Of a stretch of 33,325 bases of DNA, positions 25,531 to 33,151 are shown in pieces. How positions within the stretch are numbered: position 1 is the stretch's first letter; each line of letters opens with the position of its first letter. Under the pieces are notes generated by a model, which did no database searches, was not told the DNA's origin, and was given only the letters and a program-made list of their open reading frames with translations. The stretch lies in the NCBI GenBank assembly GCA_012517145.1, contig JAAYVM010000178.1, forward strand, positions 1 to 33,325. Direction: 5' to 3'. Position numbers and translations under genes: made by a program. Source of the DNA: Acholeplasmataceae bacterium (GTDB lineage: Bacteria > Bacillota > Negativicutes > Acidaminococcales > Acidaminococcaceae).

Positions 25531-26352
25531 TTATGCCTTCGTACCCATCAACCATTTTTTGTATAATTTGTCAGCTTCGCCATTTTCTTTCATTTCTTTC
25601 AAAACACTGTTAACAAGGTCAACAAGTTCTTTATCGCCTTTTTTCACAGCAATACCCAAAGATGCTTTAGTAAATGGTTCGCCGACAACTTTGACATTTG
25701 GATGAGTTTTGTTATATTCGAGTTGATTCAAGAGGTCATTGATTGAAGCATCCAGACGACCATTTTCCATGTCCATCAAATAATCGACGGTTTCTTTATA
25801 GCTTTTTATGGTAATATTGGCGCCTTTAGCTTTAAGGTCTTGTGCGACCTTCTCACTTGTAGCACCTGTTTTAACACCAACAACTTTGCCATCCAGGTCT
25901 TTTACACTTTTAATTTCATTATTATCTCCATTAACTACCAAAACCATGCCTGTATCCATGTACGGATTTGCAAAATCAACTACCTCTTTACGCTGGTCTG
26001 TAATATACATGGCGGCAATCACTATATCAGCTTGTCCATTCTGCAATGTAGGTATCAGACTGGTAAACTGCATTTCTTTAACTTCTACCGGTACACCGAT
26101 CTTTTTAGCTATAGCCTCCGTCAAATCAATATCATAACCTACCAATTTATTAGTTTTTTCATCATGATACTCGAAGGGGCGATAGTTTCCTGTCGCAAGA
26201 ACCAGTTTGCCATTCTTCTTGATTTCATCGATTCTGCTTTGTGCAGGAGCTTTGGTGGTTGGTTCAGCTGACTTTCCGCAACCGGCTACCAGAAACGTTG
26301 CTGCCATAAATGTAGCCATGATACCTGCTACTATTTTAGTCTTTTTCATCAT
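25531..26352 (-). CDS. Amino acid ABC transporter substrate-binding lipoprotein
   Basis: The 273-residue protein has a lipoprotein signal peptide with lipobox LVAGC (Cys 25), so it is lipid-anchored in the envelope. The mature protein is a family 3 solute-binding protein: KLVLATGNYRPFEYHDEKTN at the N-terminal lobe, GYDIDLTEAIAKKIG, and DGKVVGVKTGATSE with the Thr-Gly-x-Thr ligand loop. It should bind a polar amino acid and hand it to the downstream permease. GAGGG sits 3-6 bases before two adjacent ATG codons (26352 and 26349); the second has better spacing. It lies 46 bp downstream of the deacylase gene, with no terminator, so uptake and catabolism seem co-expressed. Confidence 0.94.
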   Translation of the reverse strand: MMKKTKIVAGIMATFMAATFLVAGCGKSAEPTTKAPAQSRIDEIKKNGKLVLATGNYRPFEYHDEKTNKLVGYDIDLTEAIAKKIGVPVEVKEMQFTSLIPTLQNGQADIVIAAMYITDQRKEVVDFANPYMDTGMVLVVNGDNNEIKSVKDLDGKVVGVKTGATSEKVAQDLKAKGANITIKSYKETVDYLMDMENGRLDASINDLLNQLEYNKTHPNVKVVGEPFTKASLGIAVKKGDKELVDLVNSVLKEMKENGEADKLYKKWLMGTKA

Positions 26353-26398
26353 GATCCCTCTTTCATTTTTAATTATTTATAATAAGGCCGAAACCATA

Positions 26399-28003
26399 TT
26401 ATCCATTTTTTGCTTTGCGCAGCACCTTGCCTGCAACTTTCTTGCCATATTGGCCGGACTGCAAAACAACACTGCCATTAATCACTACGTATTCAATACC
26501 ACGCGGGTATTGTTCCGGCTCTATAAATGTTCCCATATCTATTACCGTTTGAGGGTCAAATATTACTATATCGGCATAGTTGCCTGCTTTGAGCACGCCA
26601 CGTCCTTGAATGCCAAAAACTTCCGCTGGCTTCGACGTCATTTTCTTAACAGCCTCTTCCAGACTCAAAGTTTTCTCTTCCCGAACATACTTTCCTAAAA
26701 CTCTTGGAAATGCTCCGAAAACTCTGGGGTGCGGCTTTCCTGCCAAAAGTCCGTCTGTGCAAACATTCTGTTCTTTTCTGGTCAAAAACAGTTTGACGTC
26801 TTCCTCCGCACCATAAAAGTCAACCATACCGACTGCGTTTTCTTCCTGATAAAGCAAGTCAAAAACAGCTTCGTAAGGATCTTTGCCTTGCAGTTTACCT
26901 ATTTCAACCAAATTTTTGCCAACCAAATCTGCATTTTTAGTCGTTTTTACGCTCGTAACAAAAATTTTGTCCAACCCAGCAAATTCAACAAAATTATCCC
27001 AGCCAGGCAAACCATGTTCGATATCAAAAATCATTTTTTTGCGGAGCTCGGCATCCTCCAAGCGTTCTAGCAGCTTGTCTGTGCCTCCGTCATGCGCCCA
27101 TGGCGGTAAGATTACACCAAGCATCGTACTGCCGGCAACATAAGGATACTGGTCAAAAGAAATACGCAGGCCTTCTTCTTGACCTTTGTCCAGTAACTCT
27201 GTCATTTCTTTGATAAAGCGCCTATTCTTATGTCCGCAAACCTTGAAATGTGAAAAATGTATCTTTGCGCCTGATCTGCGCCCAATCTCAAGTACTTCCT
27301 GCATCGAGGGAATAATTGTATCTGCTTCACTGCGCTGATGAACAACAAAAACGCCATCGTATTCCGCCACAACCTTGCACAACTCAACCAGTTCTTCAGT
27401 ATCAGCGTATGCACAGGGAGGATAAATCAGGCCAGTTGATAAGCCATAAGCACCAGCGTCCAATTCACGCCGTAAGATATCACACATCTTCTGCATTTCC
27501 AGTGATTTAGGTTTTCTGCTGTCCAACCCCATTGCTTCCATGCGGATATTACCGTGGGGTACTAAGTAGGCTTCATTAAGGCTTACTCCCTTGTTTTGCA
27601 GCAAAGATAAATAACCATCTGTATTTTGGTAAGTCCAGTCAATTTCTTCGCTGTCACCATCTAAGCCAGCCAGATTTTTGCGCCAGGAGGAAATATATTC
27701 AAGCGGCAGCGGAGCCATCGATATGCCATCCTGCCCCAAAATCTCCGTAGTAACTCCCTGGCGGATTTTGGGTTCTATATGCTGCTTAACTAAAATCTCT
27801 AAGTCAGAATGACTATGTGTGTCGATAAAGCCAGGAGCTACAACTAATCCATTGGCATCAATTTCTTTGTCAAAAACCTGCGGGTTTATATTTCCTATTT
27901 CTGTAATAAGTCCATCATCTACAACAATATTCCCCAAATATCCCTGCCTGCCTGTTCCATCGACAATCATTCCATTCTTAATCATGAGTTTCAAAAAATT
28001 CAC
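26399..28003 (-). CDS. N-acyl-D-amino-acid deacylase-type amidohydrolase
   Basis: The ~530-residue protein is a metal-dependent amidohydrolase of the D-aminoacylase group, which releases free D-amino acids from N-acyl derivatives. Motifs are MIKNGMIVDGTG, the metal pair in DTHSHSD (His 63 and 65), His 222 in VVHQRSE, His 252 in SHFKVCGH, and VCTDGL near the C-terminal third. In the characterised D-aminoacylases a Cys of GNCG binds metal; here that place reads GQDG (90-93), so Asp 92 would replace it. Start is uncertain: GTG at 28003 overlaps the upstream stop (GTGA), while TTG at 27994 has GAGGG at ideal distance and would give MKLMIKNG, the usual family N-terminus. In this operon it stands where enterobacterial ygeXY clusters have hydantoinase (hyuA). 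The substrate may be an acylated D- or diamino acid. Confidence 0.88.
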   Translation of the reverse strand: MNFLKLMIKNGMIVDGTGRQGYLGNIVVDDGLITEIGNINPQVFDKEIDANGLVVAPGFIDTHSHSDLEILVKQHIEPKIRQGVTTEILGQDGISMAPLPLEYISSWRKNLAGLDGDSEEIDWTYQNTDGYLSLLQNKGVSLNEAYLVPHGNIRMEAMGLDSRKPKSLEMQKMCDILRRELDAGAYGLSTGLIYPPCAYADTEELVELCKVVAEYDGVFVVHQRSEADTIIPSMQEVLEIGRRSGAKIHFSHFKVCGHKNRRFIKEMTELLDKGQEEGLRISFDQYPYVAGSTMLGVILPPWAHDGGTDKLLERLEDAELRKKMIFDIEHGLPGWDNFVEFAGLDKIFVTSVKTTKNADLVGKNLVEIGKLQGKDPYEAVFDLLYQEENAVGMVDFYGAEEDVKLFLTRKEQNVCTDGLLAGKPHPRVFGAFPRVLGKYVREEKTLSLEEAVKKMTSKPAEVFGIQGRGVLKAGNYADIVIFDPQTVIDMGTFIEPEQYPRGIEYVVINGSVVLQSGQYGKKVAGKVLRKAKNG

Positions 28004-29190
28004 CCTCTTTGAAATACTGCTTTCAAAATGCCTGCATAGCCTTCCATTGCTTTAGTTAATTGTTCTACTTCAATATATTCATCAACTGTATGTGCTAAAT
28101 TTTCCTTAGAGGGGCCGAAGCCAATGGTCTTGATTCCTGCTTCGCCTGCATAATGGCTGCCATTTGTGCAGAAAGAATATTGCGTGATTTCAGGCTCAAG
28201 TCCCGCTAAACGCAATCCTTTGAATGCCGCTTGTACAAATTCATCGTCTTCAGCATATAACCAACCCGGAAAAAACCTTTCGCCGGTAATTTCAGCACCT
28301 GTATAGCATTTTTCCGTACCGGTAGAATAAGAAGCCTTTGCCACAAATTCCGCATCATTTTGCTGCATTTCTTTAATCAGTTCATTGATTGGCTCTATCA
28401 CCGACTCTTTAGTTTCACCAACCAGCAGCCTTCTGTCATAAGTAACCCTGCAATAATCGGGAACAACGGAAGCACCAGGATATGGAGATGATTTTATGTC
28501 CGTCAGCTCCAGAATTCCCTTGCCCAAAACTGCCTGTTCAGGTGTTTTGAGCTGGCGAATCCTCGCGATAAGTTCTGTCATTTTGTAGACCGCATTAATA
28601 CCGTTTTGAGGATTTGCAGAATGTGCCGCCTTACCTTCGGTTTCGACAATTATTTCCGCCCTGCCGCGCTGGCCTATTTTCAAATTCAGTTCCGACGCTT
28701 CGCCGATAACAACATAATCCGGCTGCACCCTCTCACTTATTTTGCGTGCTGCCACCCCTTCGAAACATTCTTCGTGTACAACTCCGGCCACGAATATATC
28801 GCCTGCAAAGTCTTTTTTGCATTCCTCGGCAAAGGAATATGCGCCAAAAATCATCGCACTAAGCGCTCCTTTCATGTCTGTTGAGCCGCGGCCGTATATC
28901 CTGCCGTCAATCAATTCTCCGCCAAAAGGAGCATGCTGCCATTTCCCTTCATCAGGAACAGGCACTGTATCTATATGTCCATCAAACAAAATCTTTTTGC
29001 CAGGCTGCGTTCCTTTGATATGTCCGATAACATTGCCGTAATCATCGACTAATATTTCATCATATCCAAGAGCCAGAAAAGTTTTCTTAAGATACTCGCC
29101 TACTGAATTTTCCTCTCCAGAATAGCTTTTGTGTTGTATTAATTCCTGACATAGCAAAATCAGACCGTCTTCCTGCTGTTTTGTAAGCAT
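28000..29190 (-). CDS. ygeY: YgeY-type M20 family hydrolase
   Basis: The 396-residue protein is a zinc-dependent M20 peptidase/deacetylase. Metal and catalytic motifs: FDGHIDTVPV (His 72, Asp 74 after it the catalytic-assist Asp), GRGSTDMKGA (Asp 105), the general-base pair HEE (140-141), and a C-terminal LAHTVDEYI His. Overall it looks like the YgeY/selenium-metabolism-linked hydrolase family, and its partner next to diaminopropionate ammonia-lyase supports that. Members are thought to cleave amide-linked amino acid derivatives; the exact substrate is unknown. The start at 29190 has GGAGGAGA 5-6 bases upstream, better than the in-frame ATG at 29208, which precedes that site. It begins 23 bp after the lyase gene and ends in a 4-bp overlap with the deacylase. 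Confidence 0.87.
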   Translation of the reverse strand: MLTKQQEDGLILLCQELIQHKSYSGEENSVGEYLKKTFLALGYDEILVDDYGNVIGHIKGTQPGKKILFDGHIDTVPVPDEGKWQHAPFGGELIDGRIYGRGSTDMKGALSAMIFGAYSFAEECKKDFAGDIFVAGVVHEECFEGVAARKISERVQPDYVVIGEASELNLKIGQRGRAEIIVETEGKAAHSANPQNGINAVYKMTELIARIRQLKTPEQAVLGKGILELTDIKSSPYPGASVVPDYCRVTYDRRLLVGETKESVIEPINELIKEMQQNDAEFVAKASYSTGTEKCYTGAEITGERFFPGWLYAEDDEFVQAAFKGLRLAGLEPEITQYSFCTNGSHYAGEAGIKTIGFGPSKENLAHTVDEYIEVEQLTKAMEGYAGILKAVFQRG

Positions 29191-29213
29191 AAATATCTCT
29201 CCTCCCATGCGCC

Positions 29214-30431
29214 TTAAATATTATTGGTTACCGGATATTCGCCATCCCAGACTATGCGCCTGTATTTTTCAGGATCAGTATCTCCTTCTGTGCTGATTAT
29301 GAGCACAGAAGAATTTTGATCAAGTCCTAATGCTTTCCTTGCTGGCAACAATGCTTCATCCTTCATCAATAAGCTTATCAGACCAGCTGCCACCGCACCC
29401 GATTCGCCTGATACTACCTTACTGTCATTACCAAGAGGGTTGCCCAAAAGGCGCATGCCTTTTGCCGAAACTTCGTCAGGGCAGGAAAAAAAGCTTTCGC
29501 TGTAGTCCCTTAAGATTTCCCAGCCTATGCTGTTTGGTTCCCCGCAAGCCAAACCAACCATAATGGTATGCATATCACCCGTCACAATTCTCGGTTGTCC
29601 ATCATTGGCTATTGCTGATTGATAAATGCAATCTGCAATATCAGGCTCTACAACTGATATTTTAGGTCTTACCTCACCAAGTTGCGAAATAAAGCAGCCA
29701 GCTATAGAACCGGCAAACGAGCCAACACCTGCCTGTAAGAATATATGTGTTGGCTTCTGCCAATTATGCTCTTTTAATTGAGACAATACTTCTTCAGCAA
29801 TCGTGCCATAGCCTTGCATTATCCAGGCAGGTATTTCCTCGTACCCTTCCCAGGCAGTATCCTGTATAACGACCCAGCCAAACTTTTTGGCATTGTCAGC
29901 TGCCAGACGAACAGCCTCGTCATAATTCAAATCAGTTATGGAGGCCTCTGCGCCCTCTGCCTGTATATTTTGCAAACGAGTTTTGGAAGAACCTTTTGGC
30001 ATATAGACTACGGCTTTTTGCTTAAACTGACGTGCCGCCCAAGCTACGGCACGTCCGTGGTTTCCATCAGTAGCCGTAACAAAGGTAATTTCGCCTAATT
30101 TTGCTCTGATTTCCGGTGATTGCAAAGTTGGAAAATCAAGCTCGCTTATATCAACCTGCAAACATTTGGCAATATATTTCGCCATAGCGTACGATGCGCC
30201 CAAAACTTTAAAAGCATTCAAACCAAAGCGGTATGACTCGTCCTTGATATAAACGCTGCCAAGCCCTAAGTATTCTGCGAGATTATCGAGTTTTCTCAAT
30301 GGTGTTTCCGCATATTCCGGAAAACTTTTATGAAAAGCCTTTGCTCTTTTTATTTCATCTTCACTAAGAAAATCCGTCGAGACGCCAATCGCTTTTTTCA
30401 TTTTATTTTCAACCCAGGCTATTTTATTCAT
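29214..30431 (-). CDS. dpaL: Diaminopropionate ammonia-lyase
   Basis: The 405-residue PLP enzyme converts 2,3-diaminopropionate (both enantiomers in the characterised enterobacterial YgeX) to pyruvate and two ammonia. Signs are the fold-type II PLP Lys 75 in RFGLNAFKVLGASYA, TDGNHGRAVAWAA (the GNHG motif), GVGSFAGSIAGC for the phosphate cup, and a C-terminal LIISTEGDTD. Length matches the family (~400). GGAGATG precedes the ATG at 30431. It is the first enzyme gene of the operon, with a promoter candidate at 30485-30513. Pyruvate and ammonia would be the catabolic payoff of the whole unit. Confidence 0.93.
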   Translation of the reverse strand: MNKIAWVENKMKKAIGVSTDFLSEDEIKRAKAFHKSFPEYAETPLRKLDNLAEYLGLGSVYIKDESYRFGLNAFKVLGASYAMAKYIAKCLQVDISELDFPTLQSPEIRAKLGEITFVTATDGNHGRAVAWAARQFKQKAVVYMPKGSSKTRLQNIQAEGAEASITDLNYDEAVRLAADNAKKFGWVVIQDTAWEGYEEIPAWIMQGYGTIAEEVLSQLKEHNWQKPTHIFLQAGVGSFAGSIAGCFISQLGEVRPKISVVEPDIADCIYQSAIANDGQPRIVTGDMHTIMVGLACGEPNSIGWEILRDYSESFFSCPDEVSAKGMRLLGNPLGNDSKVVSGESGAVAAGLISLLMKDEALLPARKALGLDQNSSVLIISTEGDTDPEKYRRIVWDGEYPVTNNI

Positions 30432-30484
30432 TAATCTTTCATCTCCGTATTTGAATTTTAAATTCGCAATTTTACTTTGCCTTC

Positions 30485-30513
30485 TTCATAGCGAACACCT
30501 CAGGTAAATACAA
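30485..30513 (-). promoter_or_regulatory. Candidate promoter of the dpaL operon
   Basis: On the minus strand TTGTAT (forward 30508-30513) and TATGAA (forward 30485-30490) are separated by exactly 17 bp, four of six consensus bases each. It would give a ~45-nt leader to dpaL. A perfect palindrome lies 1 bp upstream of the -35 box, suiting control by a bound protein. Confidence 0.45.
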
Positions 30514-30514
30514 A

Positions 30515-30550
30515 ACGCTCTGGAAAAAGTAATTACTTTTTCCAGAGCGT
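30515..30550. promoter_or_regulatory. Perfect 36-bp palindrome before dpaL
   Basis: The arm ACGCTCTGGAAAAAGTAA is followed directly by its reverse complement. It may be a terminator for the upstream regulator gene (on the minus strand it runs into GTTTTGTATTT, a weak T-tract), an operator just upstream of the dpaL -35 box, or both. Its position between regulator and target makes either useful. Confidence 0.6.
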
Positions 30551-30591
30551 CACTGCTCAAAACCCTAGTTAATTTTGTTAGAACAAGAATA

Positions 30592-30613
30592 TCTCATTTT
30601 GAGACATTTGTCT
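30592..30613. promoter_or_regulatory. Two overlapping dyads near regulator end
   Basis: TCTCA-TTT-TGAGA (30592-30604) overlaps AGACA-TT-TGTCT (30602-30613). They lie ~20 bp after the regulator stop and ~115-135 bp upstream of the inferred dpaL start site, the distance of an upstream activator site for a Fis-type helix-turn-helix dimer. Binding by the neighbouring regulator is inference. Confidence 0.35.
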
Positions 30614-30632
30614 ACAGTTTTTTATATATTTT

Positions 30633-31241
30633 TTAAATTTCGTACTCCCTTATTTTACGATATAAAGTCGCCCTGCTTATTCCTAATATTTTTGCTGCTT
30701 TCTCTTTGCTTCTGGAATTACCAGCAACCTCTTCCAATGCCTTGATGATAGCCTCTTTTTCTAATGAATCCAGTCTAAGGAGTTTAGCGTTGTTCTCTTC
30801 AGCATCGGCCGTCTCCGGCAAATTGCCGGCAATAAGTTCTGCCATTTTTGCAATAAACTGTGACATCCATTCAACATTGTTGAATAGTCTTTTGGCTTGC
30901 AGCGCGTCAAAGCTCACCAAACCAATAACTCCCACCGGTATTCCATTTACCAAGATTGGTGAAGCTATTTCGCCGCTTTCAGAACAGTTGCCTTTTCTTG
31001 GGCATGGTTGGCAAAGCTCATGGTATCCTGGTTTTTTAATAACAACAGGAGTTCCTGTTTTCAACACATGCTGATAGACAAAACTATCCGGCATAAACCG
31101 CCCGCATTGGTCTTTGTATTCACCAGTACCGGCTATTCGGATGAGATGGCTGTCGGCAATCTCTACCTCTATTTTTAGAACATCCGCTATGGCTTCCGCT
31201 GTCCTTTGAACTGTTTCTCTTATTTCATGCAAAGAGCTCAT
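30633..31241 (-). CDS. Fis-HTH regulator with sensor domain, AAA+ absent
   Basis: The 202-residue protein has an N-terminal sensor-like domain (about 1-140; ends in the GAF-like stretch IASPILVNGIPVGVIGLVSFD) with clustered cysteines at 46, 77, 80 and 86 (CQPC then CSES), and a C-terminal Fis-type HTH (about 155-202; ALEEVAGNSRSKEKAAKILGISRATLYRKI). Both ends are those of sigma-54-dependent activators of amino acid and purine catabolism, but the ~240-residue AAA+ ATPase (GAFTGA, Walker motifs) that normally links them is missing; only ~15 residues join them. The frame is intact. The start at 31241 follows GAGGTGG. It is upstream of and codirectional with dpaL, so it is the likely local regulator, perhaps redox- or ligand-sensing. 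A repressor or sigma-70 activator role fits better than sigma-54 activation. Confidence 0.82.
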   Translation of the reverse strand: MSSLHEIRETVQRTAEAIADVLKIEVEIADSHLIRIAGTGEYKDQCGRFMPDSFVYQHVLKTGTPVVIKKPGYHELCQPCPRKGNCSESGEIASPILVNGIPVGVIGLVSFDALQAKRLFNNVEWMSQFIAKMAELIAGNLPETADAEENNAKLLRLDSLEKEAIIKALEEVAGNSRSKEKAAKILGISRATLYRKIREYEI

Positions 31242-31274
31242 TATCCACCTCAAAATTAAATCAAAACTATTATT

Positions 31275-31323
31275 AAAAACAACTGTTTTTTTAACGTATA
31301 ATTAAGTTATAATCAGTTAATTA
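31275..31323. promoter_or_regulatory. AT-rich dyads upstream of the regulator
   Basis: AAAAACA-AC-TGTTTTT (31275-31290) and TAATTAA...TTAATTA with an 11-bp gap (31299-31323) lie 35-80 bp before the regulator start, where its promoter must be. Given the very high A+T content these could be chance; they are candidates for autoregulatory sites. Confidence 0.25.
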
Positions 31324-31423
31324 TTATACTAAATTACCAATAATAATACAATTTGCATACAGAATTATCTTTTAGTAATTTATAATCTTGTAATATTTTT
31401 AACCATACTATTATTCATCACTG

Positions 31424-31464
31424 ATAAAAAAAGAAAAAGCAGGAATCCATTTGCGATTCCTGCT
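31424..31464 (-). terminator. Terminator of the aldehyde dehydrogenase gene
   Basis: Stem AGCAGGAATC/GATTCCTGCT (forward 31438-31447 and 31455-31464) is followed on the minus strand by TTTTTCTTTTTTT. It lies 16 bp after the dehydrogenase stop and separates it from the downstream regulator gene. Confidence 0.9.
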
Positions 31465-31479
31465 AATCCCAATATGTTT

Positions 31480-32961
31480 TTATTTTACGTAGAAACCACC
31501 AGGTTGTTCCTTAAGGTTGATAATGATATTCTTCATCTGAGTATAGTGGTCAAGAATAACCTTGTGGGTCTCTCTGCCGATACCGGACTCTTTGTAACCA
31601 CCGAACGGTGTACCTGCTGGGAAAGTGTTGTAGGTATTTACCCAGACGCGACCGGTTCTGATGCCTCTGGCGACCCTGATGGCCTTGTTAATATCTTTGG
31701 TAAAAACACCGCCAGCCAAACCATACATGCTGTCATTTGCCATAGCAAGCAATTCGTCTTCATCCTTGAATTTAATCACTACGCCGACAGGCCCGAAAAT
31801 TTCTTCCTGTGCAACGCGCATGTCATTAGTTACATCGGTCAACAAAGTCGGTTGCATGAAACAACCTTTGGCAGCTTCGCCTTCGGTATATCTGGCGCCG
31901 CCAACAGCAACTTTTGCGCCTTCTTGCTTGCCAATCTCGACATAGCTAAGAATTTTCTTCAACTGACGTTCATCAACTTGCGCACCCATCTGCGTATTCA
32001 TATCAAGTGGATTGCCGACTTTAACTTTCTGGAAAGCTGGGATTACATGCGCCATGAATTCATCATAGAAGGATTCCTCCACGAAAATTCTGGAGCCGGC
32101 AGAACATACCTGTCCTTGGTTGAATAGTATACCCAGCTGAATGCCTTCCAGAGCCACTTTCATATCTGCGTCTTTAAAGAATACATTAGCGGATTTGCCG
32201 CCAAGTTCCAAAGTTGAAGGAATAATCATCCGTGCGGCGGAAAGACCAATTTCCCTGCCTACTTCCGTAGAACCGGTGAATGCCAATTTATCAAGACCGG
32301 TGTGATGCTGCAGAAATTCGCCGCTCTTAGAACCTTTGCCGGTAATAAGATTAATGACTCCTTTTGGTACAACGTTCTGAATAAGCTTCATCAATTCCAG
32401 CACGCTTAAAGAAGTACTGCTGGATGGTTTTAGAATCGTAACATCACCTGCCGCTAAAACAGGTGCTAATTTCCAGGCTGCCATCAGGAACGGGAAGTTC
32501 CAAGGAACTATTTGGCCAACTACGCCGATTGGTTCCCTCAGGATAAGGCTGAGGGTATTTTCGTCAATCATAGTGGCACTGCCCTCTTCACCGCGGATAA
32601 CCCCGGCAAAATATCTGAAGTGGTCGGCAGCCAGCGGAATGTCCGCATAAATAGTCTCCCTGATTGGCTTGCCGTTGTCCATCGTCTCCACGGTCGCCAG
32701 GAACTCTTTATTTTCGTCAATAATATCGGCTATTTTATTTAAGATAGCTGCTCTTTCAACTACTGTGGTCTTGCTCCAAGTTTGGAATGCACTATGTCCA
32801 GCTTTTACAGCAGCATGAACATCTTCCTCCGAAGCATCAGCAATCTCCGCCAAAAGCTCTCCGGTTGCAGGGTTATAAGTTTTAAGCGTTTCACCATCAG
32901 AGGCATCACGCCATTCTCCATTAATAAATAATTGGTATTTTTTTTGTAATTCGACTTTCAT
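31480..32961 (-). CDS. NAD(P)-dependent aldehyde dehydrogenase (AcoD/ExaC-like)
   Basis: The 493-residue protein is a classic aldehyde dehydrogenase oxidising aldehydes to acids. Active-site residues: Asn 155 in PWNFP, the NAD-binding loop FTGSTEVG (228-235), general base Glu 252 in LELGGKSANV, and nucleophile Cys 286 in NQGQVCSAG. The C-terminal part (GRVWVNTYNTFPAGTPFGGYKESGIGRE, then LDHYTQMKNI) resembles the AcoD/ExaC/AldB acetaldehyde dehydrogenases. Length is standard. AGGAGGG lies 6 bases before the ATG. It is a single-gene transcript with its own promoter, a Rex-like operator and a terminator; the redox operator suggests its use depends on the NADH/NAD ratio. The true aldehyde is not known. 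Confidence 0.94.
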   Translation of the reverse strand: MKVELQKKYQLFINGEWRDASDGETLKTYNPATGELLAEIADASEEDVHAAVKAGHSAFQTWSKTTVVERAAILNKIADIIDENKEFLATVETMDNGKPIRETIYADIPLAADHFRYFAGVIRGEEGSATMIDENTLSLILREPIGVVGQIVPWNFPFLMAAWKLAPVLAAGDVTILKPSSSTSLSVLELMKLIQNVVPKGVINLITGKGSKSGEFLQHHTGLDKLAFTGSTEVGREIGLSAARMIIPSTLELGGKSANVFFKDADMKVALEGIQLGILFNQGQVCSAGSRIFVEESFYDEFMAHVIPAFQKVKVGNPLDMNTQMGAQVDERQLKKILSYVEIGKQEGAKVAVGGARYTEGEAAKGCFMQPTLLTDVTNDMRVAQEEIFGPVGVVIKFKDEDELLAMANDSMYGLAGGVFTKDINKAIRVARGIRTGRVWVNTYNTFPAGTPFGGYKESGIGRETHKVILDHYTQMKNIIINLKEQPGGFYVK

Positions 32962-33010
32962 TTCATTCCCTCCTATATAAAAGCTTAATTCTTACCATTT
33001 CGGTAGGGTT

Positions 33011-33039
33011 ATTGTAGCACTTATCACAATGTTCTACAA
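33011..33039 (-). promoter_or_regulatory. Promoter of the aldehyde dehydrogenase gene
   Basis: On the minus strand TTGTAG (forward 33034-33039) and TACAAT (forward 33011-33016) are 17 bp apart, close to consensus. Start of transcription would be near 33004, giving a leader of ~43 nt. The two boxes are themselves inside an inverted repeat ATTGTAG...CTACAAT. Confidence 0.6.
33012..33029. promoter_or_regulatory. Rex-like redox operator
   Basis: On the minus strand the site reads TTGTGATAAGTGCTACAA; the Rex consensus is TTGTGA-N6-TCACAA, so 10 of 12 defined bases agree. It covers the -10 box and spacer, where a bound repressor would block polymerase. Rex represses NADH-reoxidising genes when NADH is low. 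No rex gene is in the window, so assignment is by sequence and context. Confidence 0.4.
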
Positions 33040-33083
33040 TAGCATATGAATTGTAACATTTTTAGACACACTTTCTAAGATGC

Positions 33084-33124
33084 GCAAAAATAGTGCTGTT
33101 TCAGCTTTTTTGCTTAAACAGCAC
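33084..33124 (-). terminator. Weak hairpin, possible second tRNA terminator
   Basis: A 9-bp stem GTGCTGTTT/AAACAGCAC (33093-33101 and 33116-33124) with a 14-base loop; on the minus strand it runs into TATTTTTG. It lies between the tRNA unit and the dehydrogenase promoter and may back up the stronger hairpin at 33152-33188. Confidence 0.4.
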
Positions 33125-33151
33125 CTGAAAAATTTTACATTAAGTTCACAA

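Noticed and set aside
24127-26352. Assigning the importer to glutamine or histidine by family resemblance
   Set aside because: Substrate cannot be read from these motifs, and the operon context suggests a different amino acid.
30463-30483. A GG...GC pattern before dpaL resembling a sigma-54 -24/-12 promoter
   Set aside because: On the minus strand GG and GC are 12 bases apart instead of the required 10, and the flanks do not match TGGCAC/TTGC. The local regulator also lacks the AAA+ domain.
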